Shown in pieces: positions 8,780 to 16,510 of a DNA stretch of 64,000 bases (position 1 is its first letter; the number at the start of each line of letters is the position of its first letter). This DNA is from Butyrivibrio fibrisolvens. Its GTDB lineage: Bacteria > Bacillota > Clostridia > Lachnospirales > Lachnospiraceae. Location of the stretch: contig NZ_CP146963.1 of assembly GCF_037113525.1 (NCBI RefSeq), positions 3,534,001 to 3,598,000 on the forward strand, read 5' to 3'. A program made the position numbers and the translations under genes. The notes beneath the pieces were generated by a model. That model was not told where the DNA came from. It made no database searches and saw nothing but the letters and a program-made list of their open reading frames with translations.

Positions 8780-10552
8780 TTACATTCTCTCAGGTGCATC
8801 GAATCCAAGAAGATCGATACCTGTTTCCATAACCTTAAGAGTGTTATAAAGAAGAGCTATATAGCTTTCCTTCTTAGCTTCATCCTCTTCTGCAAGGATT
8901 CTTGTCTCGTGGTAGAAGCTGTTAAATGCATTTGAAAGGCCATAGATATATGCACAGATTCTGTTAGGCATAAGCTCTCTTGCAGCGCTCTCAACTGCTT
9001 CTGCAAAGCCTGCAAGTGCAAGGCACAGAGCCTTTTCATTGTCAGACTCGGATACAGCAAGACGTGCTTCCTTAGCTTTTTTACCAGACTGCTCTTCGTA
9101 CTTGGCAAGGATAGACTTAATACGTACGATTGTGTACAGAAGGTATGGGCCTGTGTCTCCTTCAAATGATGTGAACTTATCTATATCGAAGATATAATCC
9201 TTAGATGGCTGGTTTGAAAGATCGCCATACTTAAGTGCTGCAAGAGCTACCTGATGAGCTGTTTTCTTAGCTTCTTCATCGCTGATAGCTGCATTACCCT
9301 CTTTGATACGGCCATACATCTTTTCATCAATCTCTGATATAAGACTTTCAAGACGCATTACACCGCCCTGTCTTGTCTTAAATGGCTTACCATCGCTTCC
9401 GTTCATAGTACCGAAGCCTACGAACTGAAGATCTGTCTCAGGCATAACAAGCTTTGACTTATGAGCACTTCTGAATACCTGTGTGAAGTGAAGTGTCTGA
9501 CGCTTATCAGCTACATAGTAGATTGCATCAGGATGATACTCATCCATACGCTTCTGGATAGTAGCAAGGTCAGTTGTTGCATAAAGTGCAGCACCATCAC
9601 TCTTAAGTACGATACAAGGAGGAAGTTCCTTGGAATCATCTTCTCTTGTAACATCTATAACAAGTGCGCCCTGGCTTTCGTGAGCATATCCATTGTCCTT
9701 GAAATAATCTACCATTCCAGGGATTATGTCATGAACAGTAGACTCGCCCCACCAAAGGTCGAAATCAACATTCAGGTTCTTGTAGTTCTTCTTAAGGTCA
9801 GATACTGACACGTTAAGAATGTGGTGCCAAAGGGCACGGTATCCGCGGTCTCCGTCCTGGAGCTTTTTAGTAGCTTCAAGAGCTGCTGCCTTATATTCTT
9901 CATCTTCCTTGGACTTGCCGGATGCAAGAGGATAGATTGTCTCAAGCTCTGAAAGTGTGAATGGCGGCTCCTTAGGATAACTTCCTGTGAATGATTCATC
10001 AAAATAAGGAAGATCCGGCTTCTGAAGCTTAAGCTCAGTGATGATAAGACCCATCTGAAGGCCCCAGTCACCAAGATGAACGTCGCCAACTACCTTATTA
10101 CCTGTATATCTTAAGATTCTCTTTAAAGACTCACCGATAACAGCACTTCTAAGGTGTCCTACGTGAAGAGGCTTAGCTACGTTAGGTCCGCCGTAGTCAA
10201 GAACTATTGTAGGCTCATGACCTGGAAGATTAACTCCAAATCTCTTCTCATGAAGCATTTTTACAATATATGAACGAACAAATTCGCGGCTAACTGTAAG
10301 GTTCAAAAATCCAGGCTTTACAGACTCAGCCTTTTCGAACATTTCATTACCTGAAAGCTTTTCAGCAACTTCATCAGCGATCATAAATGGTGCCTTATGA
10401 TACTGCTTGGCACCTGCCATAGCACCGTTACACTGATATTCGCAAAGGTCAGGACGGTTAGAAACGCCGCACTTACCAAGATTGCGATCATATCCTGCTG
10501 CCTCAAAGGCATCAGAAACTTCTTTACTTATAAGGTCTAATATCTTTTCCAA
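8780..10552 (-). CDS. argS: Arginyl-tRNA synthetase
   Basis: A 590-residue class I synthetase. It has an N-terminal additional domain (about 1-110), the HIGH-type motif HVGHLRSA after VAKPLH, the KMSKS-equivalent segment GKPFKTRQGG near residue 395 and a DALR-type C-terminal anticodon domain (about 470-590, ending LGFDAPERM). The start at 10552 is TTG with AAAGGA 7 nt before it; no ATG fits. The weak start codon of an essential gene is notable. Hairpin repeats lie between it and the upstream speE. I see no T-box leader. Confidence 0.97.
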   Translation of the reverse strand: MEKILDLISKEVSDAFEAAGYDRNLGKCGVSNRPDLCEYQCNGAMAGAKQYHKAPFMIADEVAEKLSGNEMFEKAESVKPGFLNLTVSREFVRSYIVKMLHEKRFGVNLPGHEPTIVLDYGGPNVAKPLHVGHLRSAVIGESLKRILRYTGNKVVGDVHLGDWGLQMGLIITELKLQKPDLPYFDESFTGSYPKEPPFTLSELETIYPLASGKSKEDEEYKAAALEATKKLQDGDRGYRALWHHILNVSVSDLKKNYKNLNVDFDLWWGESTVHDIIPGMVDYFKDNGYAHESQGALVIDVTREDDSKELPPCIVLKSDGAALYATTDLATIQKRMDEYHPDAIYYVADKRQTLHFTQVFRSAHKSKLVMPETDLQFVGFGTMNGSDGKPFKTRQGGVMRLESLISEIDEKMYGRIKEGNAAISDEEAKKTAHQVALAALKYGDLSNQPSKDYIFDIDKFTSFEGDTGPYLLYTIVRIKSILAKYEEQSGKKAKEARLAVSESDNEKALCLALAGFAEAVESAARELMPNRICAYIYGLSNAFNSFYHETRILAEEDEAKKESYIALLYNTLKVMETGIDLLGFDAPERM

Positions 10553-10631
10553 AATAATGTCCTTTCAAATCCTATATTAACGCCTACATCATAATAATAA
10601 AGAAACAACTGTTAGTCAATTATGAAATCTT

Positions 10632-10806
10632 AGTACATAGAAATGCATCCATGCATTTCTAAACATGTACAAATTACATCCTGTAAATCAGTACATAGAA
10701 ATGCATCCATGCATTTCTAAACATGTACAAGTTACATCCTGTAAATCAGTACATAGAAATGCATCCATGCATTTCTGAACATGTACAAGTTACATCCTGT
10801 AAATCA
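10632..10806. repeat. Three tandem 58-bp hairpin repeats, with the unit's tail reaching into the speE stop
   Basis: The unit starts at 10633, 10691 and 10749, an exact 58-bp period, and the tail of the last unit ends within the stop codon of speE. Each unit has a 10-bp perfect palindrome (AGAAATGCAT, CC, ATGCATTTCT) nested inside GTACAT...ATGTAC, then a small second hairpin TTAC-ATCCT-GTAA. Copies differ at only a few positions. It sits between speE and argS and would give three strong stem-loops in either transcript. No T tract follows, so a classical terminator is unlikely. Confidence 0.9.
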
Positions 10807-12309
10807 GTTCCATAACTCCTCTGCAGTATTGTAATATTCCATCAAAACAGGCTTTGTAAGATGATTGATCTCAACATCCATGTCGATCTCATCTTTACCA
10901 AATTTAAAGAGAGCAGCTACGTTGTCCTCAGTAATATATCTTGTTTCTATGTCAAAAGAAATATCTTCTGAAAGCTCGCTTTTGCTGGCCATATTAAATC
11001 CCCAGTCTCCAAAAGCAGGCACTTCCACATGGTAAGCCTTAACATTAAAGCCTTCACTCTCAATTGTCTTATTTATGCACCAAAAGGCCTTGGTAGCATA
11101 ATAAGGGCTTGTAGACTGAACAACCAGTACTCCTTCATCTGTAAGGCACCCTCCGCACATACGGTAAAAAATGTTGGAGTATAGCTTATTAAGCACTTCT
11201 GTATTTGGATCCGGAAGGTCTACAATGATGACATCGTATTTTTCCTGACAATCTTCCAGATACTCATAAGCATCCATATTTAAGATATTAAGCTTGTCGG
11301 ACAAAAGACTGTTTTCGTTTATAGCCGTAACATTCTCGTTAGTACTGCAGATCCTGATCATTTCTTTATCAAGATCCACCAGATCGATCTTTTGAACTTC
11401 CGGATACTTTAAAACTTCGCGAACAGCAAGTCCATCACCTCCGCCAAGAATGAGTATCTTTTCCCTAGTAGTAACTTCGTTCATAGGTACATGGACCAGC
11501 GCCTCATGATAACGGTATTCATCCGCTGTTGAGAACTGACAGTTACCATCTATGAAAAGTCTCACGTCGTCCCTGTGCTTGGTCATGACTATCTTCTGGT
11601 ACTGCGTCTGCTCTATAAGTATGACCCTGTCAGTATATAATCCGCTTTCTACTGAATTGGAAATATTGTCTGCAAGGACCATTCCAAGCAGCATGATCAC
11701 AGATAGGATAATGGCTATAACACGGTATATATTTATGTAGTTAACTCTTTTACCAAACTTCCACATGATAAGCAGGGCTGCAACTATGTTCATAAATCCG
11801 CACAAAAAAGATGTTGCAAAATACCCAAGCTTTGGAAGCAGAATCAGGGGAAATGCCACCGCACCCACAAGGCCGCCAATATAGTCAAAGCTGAATATCG
11901 ATGAAAGGGTAACCTTCAAGTTGTTTTCATCCTGCTCGATTATCCTGGTCATAACAGGTATCTCAGCTCCTGCAAATCCGCCTATTATAATGATCTCAAG
12001 GTACATTACAAGAGCATAGTTAGATATATAAATATTGGCCAAAAACAGGACAAGGGAGCTGATTCCGCCAATTACGCCTATTCCCAGCTCAATTGTCACA
12101 AAGATGTTGAAGAGATTTTTGGAAAAATATTTGGATATATAGGACCCAAGTCCCAGGGATGCCATATAAAGGCCAATGGTAACTGAGTACTGAAGAGTGC
12201 TATTACCCAAAAGATAAGAGCTTACTGCGCTTATGATCAGTTCATAGCACATCGAACACCCTGATATTATCAGGGTTGTCAGCATCAAGAGCCTGTACTT
12301 CTTACTCAT
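10804..12309 (-). CDS. speE: Membrane-anchored polyamine aminopropyltransferase (spermidine synthase)
   Basis: 501 residues. About seven hydrophobic segments (residues 1-215) precede a spermidine-synthase domain (about 220-475). Motifs are ILILGGGDGLAVREVLKYP (the decarboxylated-SAM site GGGDG), VDLDKEMI and VIIVDLPDPN with the catalytic Asp. It transfers aminopropyl from decarboxylated SAM to a diamine. Membrane-fused versions are a known subgroup. The start has AGGAAGG 8 nt upstream. It closes the operon that includes speD, which makes the aminopropyl donor. Its last bases overlap the tandem hairpin repeat. Confidence 0.93.
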   Translation of the reverse strand: MSKKYRLLMLTTLIISGCSMCYELIISAVSSYLLGNSTLQYSVTIGLYMASLGLGSYISKYFSKNLFNIFVTIELGIGVIGGISSLVLFLANIYISNYALVMYLEIIIIGGFAGAEIPVMTRIIEQDENNLKVTLSSIFSFDYIGGLVGAVAFPLILLPKLGYFATSFLCGFMNIVAALLIMWKFGKRVNYINIYRVIAIILSVIMLLGMVLADNISNSVESGLYTDRVILIEQTQYQKIVMTKHRDDVRLFIDGNCQFSTADEYRYHEALVHVPMNEVTTREKILILGGGDGLAVREVLKYPEVQKIDLVDLDKEMIRICSTNENVTAINENSLLSDKLNILNMDAYEYLEDCQEKYDVIIVDLPDPNTEVLNKLYSNIFYRMCGGCLTDEGVLVVQSTSPYYATKAFWCINKTIESEGFNVKAYHVEVPAFGDWGFNMASKSELSEDISFDIETRYITEDNVAALFKFGKDEIDMDVEINHLTKPVLMEYYNTAEELWN

Positions 12310-12328
12310 TTAAAACGCCTTCCTCTTA

Positions 12329-12748
12329 TTACTGAATGACACCGCTTACGATGAAGGCAACGCCCATGAATATACCAAAGATCATGATTCCTGCTGCTTC
12401 ATTTTTTTCCTTAAGCTCATTACCAAAATTAAATTTTCTATTCACAAGATCAACAAGGAAGTAACCTATGATCATCGCTACAATTCCAAGACCTGCAAAC
12501 ATAACGGTACTTATAACACCGCCAAGAAGCTCCTGCTGCTCTGAAAGCTCAAAAGAGATGATCGCAGAGCGGATGATGTAGCCAAGAGCTGCATATATTC
12601 CAGCTGAGACCCAGCCAACAGCCTTGTTGCCCTCACGGATCTCCTTGGGAAAATCAACCGGGATCAAAAGATCAATTACGAAATAACCGATCATCATTAC
12701 CACAAGTCCTACTAACAGATAAACTAAAGTTTCAAGCGCTACCATCAT
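12329..12748 (-). CDS. DUF350 membrane protein
   Basis: 139 residues with four hydrophobic helices arranged as a duplicated pair: LVYLLVGLVVMMIGYFVIDLLIP at the start and a similar FAGLGIVAMIIGYFLVDLV near residue 85, each followed by a basic loop. That doubling is the DUF350 (YjfL) pattern. It lies 19 bp before speE and 32 bp after the DUF4178 gene. Function is unknown; the tight linkage to polyamine genes suggests a membrane partner of the synthase. Confidence 0.85.
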   Translation of the reverse strand: MMVALETLVYLLVGLVVMMIGYFVIDLLIPVDFPKEIREGNKAVGWVSAGIYAALGYIIRSAIISFELSEQQELLGGVISTVMFAGLGIVAMIIGYFLVDLVNRKFNFGNELKEKNEAAGIMIFGIFMGVAFIVSGVIQ

Positions 12749-12780
12749 ATTTAAATCCTCTCAATCATGTTTTTATTATT

Positions 12781-13866
12781 TTATTTACCGCCGCCACTGG
12801 ACGATTTTCTACTGTTTATGCTTGACTGTCTGACAGAAGATGAATAGCTGTCATAATAGCCATTTCCTATATCATGAATAGTGTCTCCACTATAGGATGA
12901 GTACGCAGATGGTGTACTCTTATAAGTTGAAGAATCCGATGAATAGCTTGAGCTGTAGTAATGACTCCTATACCATCTTGTGGTGCTACTTGAACTCTTG
13001 TAAGGCGAGTTGTCAGAAGCATAATTGTATTTCCTGTTCGATATCTGGACATATACAAGACTTGCATCGTCTTCCGGATGATATATGAGGCAGTACTCTT
13101 TATCTGTAACTATCGCTATAGTCGCATCGGCCATATCATCTTCCTGAGTTACTGACTGGGTCTGACCTTCAATTCCATTAATAATATCCTTGGCAACATC
13201 ATCTGTTGTTGGACCAGTCGAGTAACTAATGCCTGTATACTGGTAAACATCCGCCTTTTGATCAGCGTTACCTGTAATTGATGTTACATACGAATAGTTG
13301 TCGCTTTTACTTAGGTACTTGCTGATACGCTTAGGTATAGTCGGTAGACAGTCCTCAAAGCTTGCCAGAAAGCCTAATACCATAATGACCATGAACAATC
13401 TAATGAAAAAAACATCAAAATCATCTTTTTTAGTCTTGACCTTTTCAAAGCCTATAACGCTTATCTCATCAAGATCGAGATATTCACCACGGGAATACTC
13501 AGTTCCATCATCCCATATTTCAACTGAAAGAGTTTTTTCCTCAGTTGCATCTTCAAATTCAACAAAATCGGCACTGTCACCTGGCTCTACGTCAACATCG
13601 CCAGAGCAGCGCTTAACAACCTGATGGCCCTTGTCTACCTCATGCCACTTTGGTCCTATTTTGCCTCTGATACTATTATCAGCTCTTGAAAGGGAATACT
13701 CTTTGTATACATCATCCACAGACAGCCATAATTCCACTTTTCCGGCAAGGAGCCTGTACTCAGTCCAGGTCTTGTTGCCATCCTCCGTGTTTTTGTAAGT
13801 GATACTTCCTATAACATGAGCTTCATAATTCTTTATTTTAAGTATTGATCCAACTTTAATATTCAT
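12781..13866 (-). CDS. DUF4178 protein with a membrane segment and Ser/Tyr-rich tail
   Basis: 361 residues. The N-terminal 145 residues form a DUF4178-type beta-rich domain (VGSILKIKNYEAHVIGSITYK, then a WLSVDD-like segment). A single hydrophobic helix (FFIRLFMVIMVLGFLASF) lies near residue 155, then an extracytoplasmic stretch, then a 70-residue tail of Ser, Tyr and Lys (SSSSTTRWYRSHYYSSSYSS) ending SSGGGK. The ribosome site is weak, so translation may rely on coupling with speD 21 bp upstream. DUF4178 and DUF350 recur together near polyamine genes in other bacteria by my recollection; I cannot confirm frequency here. Confidence 0.8.
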   Translation of the reverse strand: MNIKVGSILKIKNYEAHVIGSITYKNTEDGNKTWTEYRLLAGKVELWLSVDDVYKEYSLSRADNSIRGKIGPKWHEVDKGHQVVKRCSGDVDVEPGDSADFVEFEDATEEKTLSVEIWDDGTEYSRGEYLDLDEISVIGFEKVKTKKDDFDVFFIRLFMVIMVLGFLASFEDCLPTIPKRISKYLSKSDNYSYVTSITGNADQKADVYQYTGISYSTGPTTDDVAKDIINGIEGQTQSVTQEDDMADATIAIVTDKEYCLIYHPEDDASLVYVQISNRKYNYASDNSPYKSSSSTTRWYRSHYYSSSYSSDSSTYKSTPSAYSSYSGDTIHDIGNGYYDSYSSSVRQSSINSRKSSSGGGK

Positions 13867-13887
13867 CTGATCATTAACACAAGCTTA

Positions 13888-14229
13888 TTAGTGTCCTTTG
13901 CTTATGTCCCTTTCAATTATCTGAGTTTTAATCTCTTTGGCTTCAAAAAGTTCTTTAAGTGTTTCTGTTATTCCTTCAACAACAGTATCTGTGCAGGAAA
14001 AAACATCTATAGCCGCATAACCATACTCAGGCCATGTATGAACTGAAAAATGAGATGTTGTTATCACTGCAAAATAGGTTATTCCTATAGGTTCAAACTC
14101 GTGAATACATTCCTCAACGATATTGGCCCCTACATATTCTATTGCCTTGTGAGCAGCCTCTTTAAGTGCTTCTATATCATCGATCATTTTCCCGCAGCCA
14201 TAAAGATCAGCTACCAGGTGCTTAGCCAT
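13888..14229 (-). CDS. speD: S-adenosylmethionine decarboxylase proenzyme
   Basis: 113 residues, the normal length for the small prokaryotic class. The self-processing segment TTSHFSVHTWPEYGYAAIDV contains the Ser that becomes the pyruvoyl group, the catalytic His of HTWPE, and the Cys of DVFSC. It makes decarboxylated SAM for SpeE. Its ATG overlaps the stop of the zinc-ribbon gene as TAATG, so the two are translationally coupled. No ornithine or arginine decarboxylase lies in the window, so the diamine acceptor must come from elsewhere. Confidence 0.95.
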   Translation of the reverse strand: MAKHLVADLYGCGKMIDDIEALKEAAHKAIEYVGANIVEECIHEFEPIGITYFAVITTSHFSVHTWPEYGYAAIDVFSCTDTVVEGITETLKELFEAKEIKTQIIERDISKGH

Positions 14230-14549
14230 TACATATTCTCCTTACTATCATCGCGAAGTGTCGCGTAGTTATCTGTAGATAACCCTCTTGGTGATCCACA
14301 TTTTATGCAAAATAAAGCGTCAGACCTATTGTAAGAATCGCAAAATCCGCAGAGCCAGTCTGGTTCATTGGTTGTTTTTGCTGCTTCTGCCTTAGTCAGA
14401 GTCGCTTCTTCAATATCCATCGGAAGATAAAAGACCGTATCTACGCCGCGTGATTTACCGCAATTTGGGCATGATCCAAAGCGTGCCTTGATCATCTTTG
14501 TGTCGCAGTATACGCAGTCCCACAAGCCTTCAATTCTTTTAGTTTCCAT
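14229..14549 (-). CDS. Double zinc-ribbon protein of the polyamine operon
   Basis: 106 residues from the ATG at 14549, preceded by GGGAGA. Two Cys4 ribbons are visible: WDCVYCDTKMIKARFGSCPNCG near residues 10-30 and WLCGFCDSYNRSDALFCIKCG near 63-83, joined by an acidic Ala-rich linker. The second resembles a RanBP2-type finger. It overlaps queH by 11 bp at its start and speD by 1 bp at its end, so it is embedded in the operon. A zinc-binding adaptor is likely, acting on protein or nucleic acid, but the partner is unknown. Confidence 0.8.
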   Translation of the reverse strand: METKRIEGLWDCVYCDTKMIKARFGSCPNCGKSRGVDTVFYLPMDIEEATLTKAEAAKTTNEPDWLCGFCDSYNRSDALFCIKCGSPRGLSTDNYATLRDDSKENM

Positions 14550-15243
14550 CAACTCTCCCTTCGCTGGCTGCTGCCTTTTCGCGCTCTCTTTGAGCTTTGG
14601 AAAAAGAACATCCGCAAAAATCCTGCCTGTAGAGGTCAAACATTTTGGAAAGCTCTATTGAACGCTTGTATCCGTTCTTTTTCTTAAAGTCAGATGGAAG
14701 AAAGATTGTCCCGTACTTATCTGCAGCTTCTCTTCCTGCCTTATTAAGGTTATCCGCATTCTTTAAAGGGCTGATAGTAAGAGTTGTGGTAAAGCCGTCA
14801 AATCCCATCTCTTTACAAACTCTTGCTGCTTCATCCATTCGAAGTTCAAAGCACTTAATGCACCTGTCTCCACCTTCAGGGCAGTCTTCAAGTCCCTTAA
14901 CTGCTTCAATCCAGGCTGATGGGTTATAGTCGCCTTCAAGGAAGCTTATCTTCCTTGCGTTTCCATCAGAATTCATGCCATCAAAATTCTGCTCATCGAT
15001 CTGTCTGTTATAGGCTTCGATCAGCCTCTTTTCCTCTTCCACTCTCTTTTCGTACTCGCCCTGGGAAGTGATATTGGGATTATAGAAAAAGAGTGTTATG
15101 TCAAAAAACTGTCTTAAGTACTCCAGACAATATGAAGAGCAGGGAGCACAACAGGCATGGAGCAAAAGCTTTGGGTAAATCCCTTCCTTTTGCTTTTCTT
15201 CTATATATTTTTCAAGTTCTTTAGCGTAATTTTCTTTATTCAT
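14539..15243 (-). CDS. queH: Epoxyqueuosine reductase QueH
   Basis: 234 residues with the QueH (DUF208) signatures: LLLHACCAPCSSYCLEYL at the N-terminus, then GGDRCIKCFELRM, and FCGCSFSKAQRERE near the C-terminus. These cysteines bind the iron-sulphur centre and form the redox pair used in the last step of queuosine synthesis. It leads the six-gene polyamine operon and overlaps the zinc-ribbon gene. No other queuosine genes are in the window. The C-terminal tail after SKAQRERE is short and Ala-rich. Confidence 0.93.
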   Translation of the reverse strand: MNKENYAKELEKYIEEKQKEGIYPKLLLHACCAPCSSYCLEYLRQFFDITLFFYNPNITSQGEYEKRVEEEKRLIEAYNRQIDEQNFDGMNSDGNARKISFLEGDYNPSAWIEAVKGLEDCPEGGDRCIKCFELRMDEAARVCKEMGFDGFTTTLTISPLKNADNLNKAGREAADKYGTIFLPSDFKKKNGYKRSIELSKMFDLYRQDFCGCSFSKAQREREKAAASEGRVDGN

Positions 15244-15295
15244 ATAATAAGATCATTCTATATTAAAAGATATTTTTTACTTCGTTCCAAAAATC

Positions 15296-15440
15296 ATACA
15301 TTCTTGAACATATAGTTCAAGAATGCAGCAATAGAGCCAATTGAGTTCGACTTCGTCGAAGGCTCTATTGCCAACCGATTCATCGAATTACGAAACACGC
15401 AGTAAATGCGCGTTTCTGTAATTTACATTCAAGAAGTCAA
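15296..15440. repeat. Cluster of three hairpins between queH and the TrmH-family gene
   Basis: In 145 bp there are three stems. CATTCTTGAAC pairs across a 5-nt centre. CAATAGAGCC pairs with GGCTCTATTG and encloses a second perfect stem TTCGAC-GAA-GTCGAA. ATTACGAAACACGC pairs with an imperfect GCGTTTCTGTAAT arm. They lie downstream of the TrmH-family gene and upstream of queH on the minus strand. The first may terminate transcription; the group resembles a composite repeat element more than a single terminator. Confidence 0.7.
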
Positions 15441-15474
15441 ATGTTTTTGCTATTCAAGAATAAACGTTTTTCCA

Positions 15475-16419
15475 TCACCGTGCAAGCTCCCAGAATGCAA
15501 CAGCGCTTGCTGCAGCAACGTTTAGTGAGTCAACTTCATGGGCCATTGGGATTATGACTTTATAGTCTGACATGGCTATCGCTGCATCAGAAAGACCGTC
15601 GCCTTCATTACCCATGATTATGGCAAGCTTTTCTTCCTTTTTAAGGCGCTCATCGTCAAGCTTTATTGAATCTTCTTTTAATGCCATAGCAGCTGTTTTA
15701 AAGCCCTTTTCATGAAGAAGGTCAAAGTTCTCCTTTACAAGGCCAGCCTGCCTCTCCCTCTCATCATTATATTCATCCTCATTAGAATCAAGATAAGTCC
15801 AGGGAATCTGGAATACATTGCCCATGCTGACCCTAATGGCTCTTCTTGAAAGAGGATCGCAGCATCCCTTTGTAAGAAGGATTGCTTCTACATTGAAGGC
15901 TGCAGCACTTCTGAATATGGCGCCTATGTTAGTGGGATTAACTACCGTATCAAGGATCGCTATCCTGGTGCAGCCATCGATTATGTCTATGACGCTTTTA
16001 AGATCTGGCCTTCTCATTACGGCAAGTATCCCGCCTGTTAAGTTATATCCCGTTATCTTTGAAAGCTCCATTTGCTCTGCAACATATATCGGAATATCAC
16101 CTTCTTTATCTACTTTATCTTCTTTATCTTCTTTATTATCTTTAACTTCTTTATCTTCGCTATTATCAGCCTTGTTGTTACTACCTGATGCCACCAGTTC
16201 AACAACTCTTTTATACTCATCAGAATCAAGCTTTTCTTTTTCCAAAAGGACGGATTCCGCTTTACATCCAAATAAAAAAGCCCTCTCGATAACTTTAAGG
16301 CTCTCCGCAATAAAAACTCCGCCATCAGGTTCATAATAATGGCGAAGCTGTGATTCGTTAAGATCCTTATAAACTGACAAGCGCTTGTCGTTTATATCTG
16401 TAATATTTATATACTGCAA
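15475..16419 (-). CDS. TrmH/SpoU family RNA 2'-O-methyltransferase
   Basis: 314 residues. A SpoU substrate-binding-like N-terminal part (about 1-125) precedes a SPOUT domain with motif 1 TRIAILDTVVNPTNIGAIFRSA in outline, motif 2 IMGNEGDGLS and motif 3 IPMAHEVDSLNVAAASAVAFWEL in outline, whose Ser-Leu-Asn forms the trefoil-knot cofactor site. A simple-sequence insertion of Lys, Glu and Asp (EDKEVKDNKEDKEDK) at about residues 90-107 is probably a flexible loop from triplet expansion. The RNA target is not predictable. Confidence 0.9.
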   Translation of the reverse strand: MQYINITDINDKRLSVYKDLNESQLRHYYEPDGGVFIAESLKVIERAFLFGCKAESVLLEKEKLDSDEYKRVVELVASGSNNKADNSEDKEVKDNKEDKEDKVDKEGDIPIYVAEQMELSKITGYNLTGGILAVMRRPDLKSVIDIIDGCTRIAILDTVVNPTNIGAIFRSAAAFNVEAILLTKGCCDPLSRRAIRVSMGNVFQIPWTYLDSNEDEYNDERERQAGLVKENFDLLHEKGFKTAAMALKEDSIKLDDERLKKEEKLAIIMGNEGDGLSDAAIAMSDYKVIIPMAHEVDSLNVAAASAVAFWELAR

Positions 16420-16510
16420 AACTCACCTCGTTTTTACGCAATATGCAGGACTGACACCTATCAGCATCAGTCCTGCAAGTTTACACATTCATTTAACAAT
16501 AATGATTATC

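Noticed and set aside
10553..10803. T-box leader for argS
   Set aside because: No T-box sequence or specifier loop; the region is taken up by tandem palindromic repeats.
10632..10806. CRISPR array
   Set aside because: The repeat is a continuous tandem of 58 bp with no variable spacers and no cas genes.
15244..15474. preQ1 riboswitch ahead of queH
   Set aside because: Only simple hairpins are visible and no preQ1 core; they look like repeat elements or terminators.
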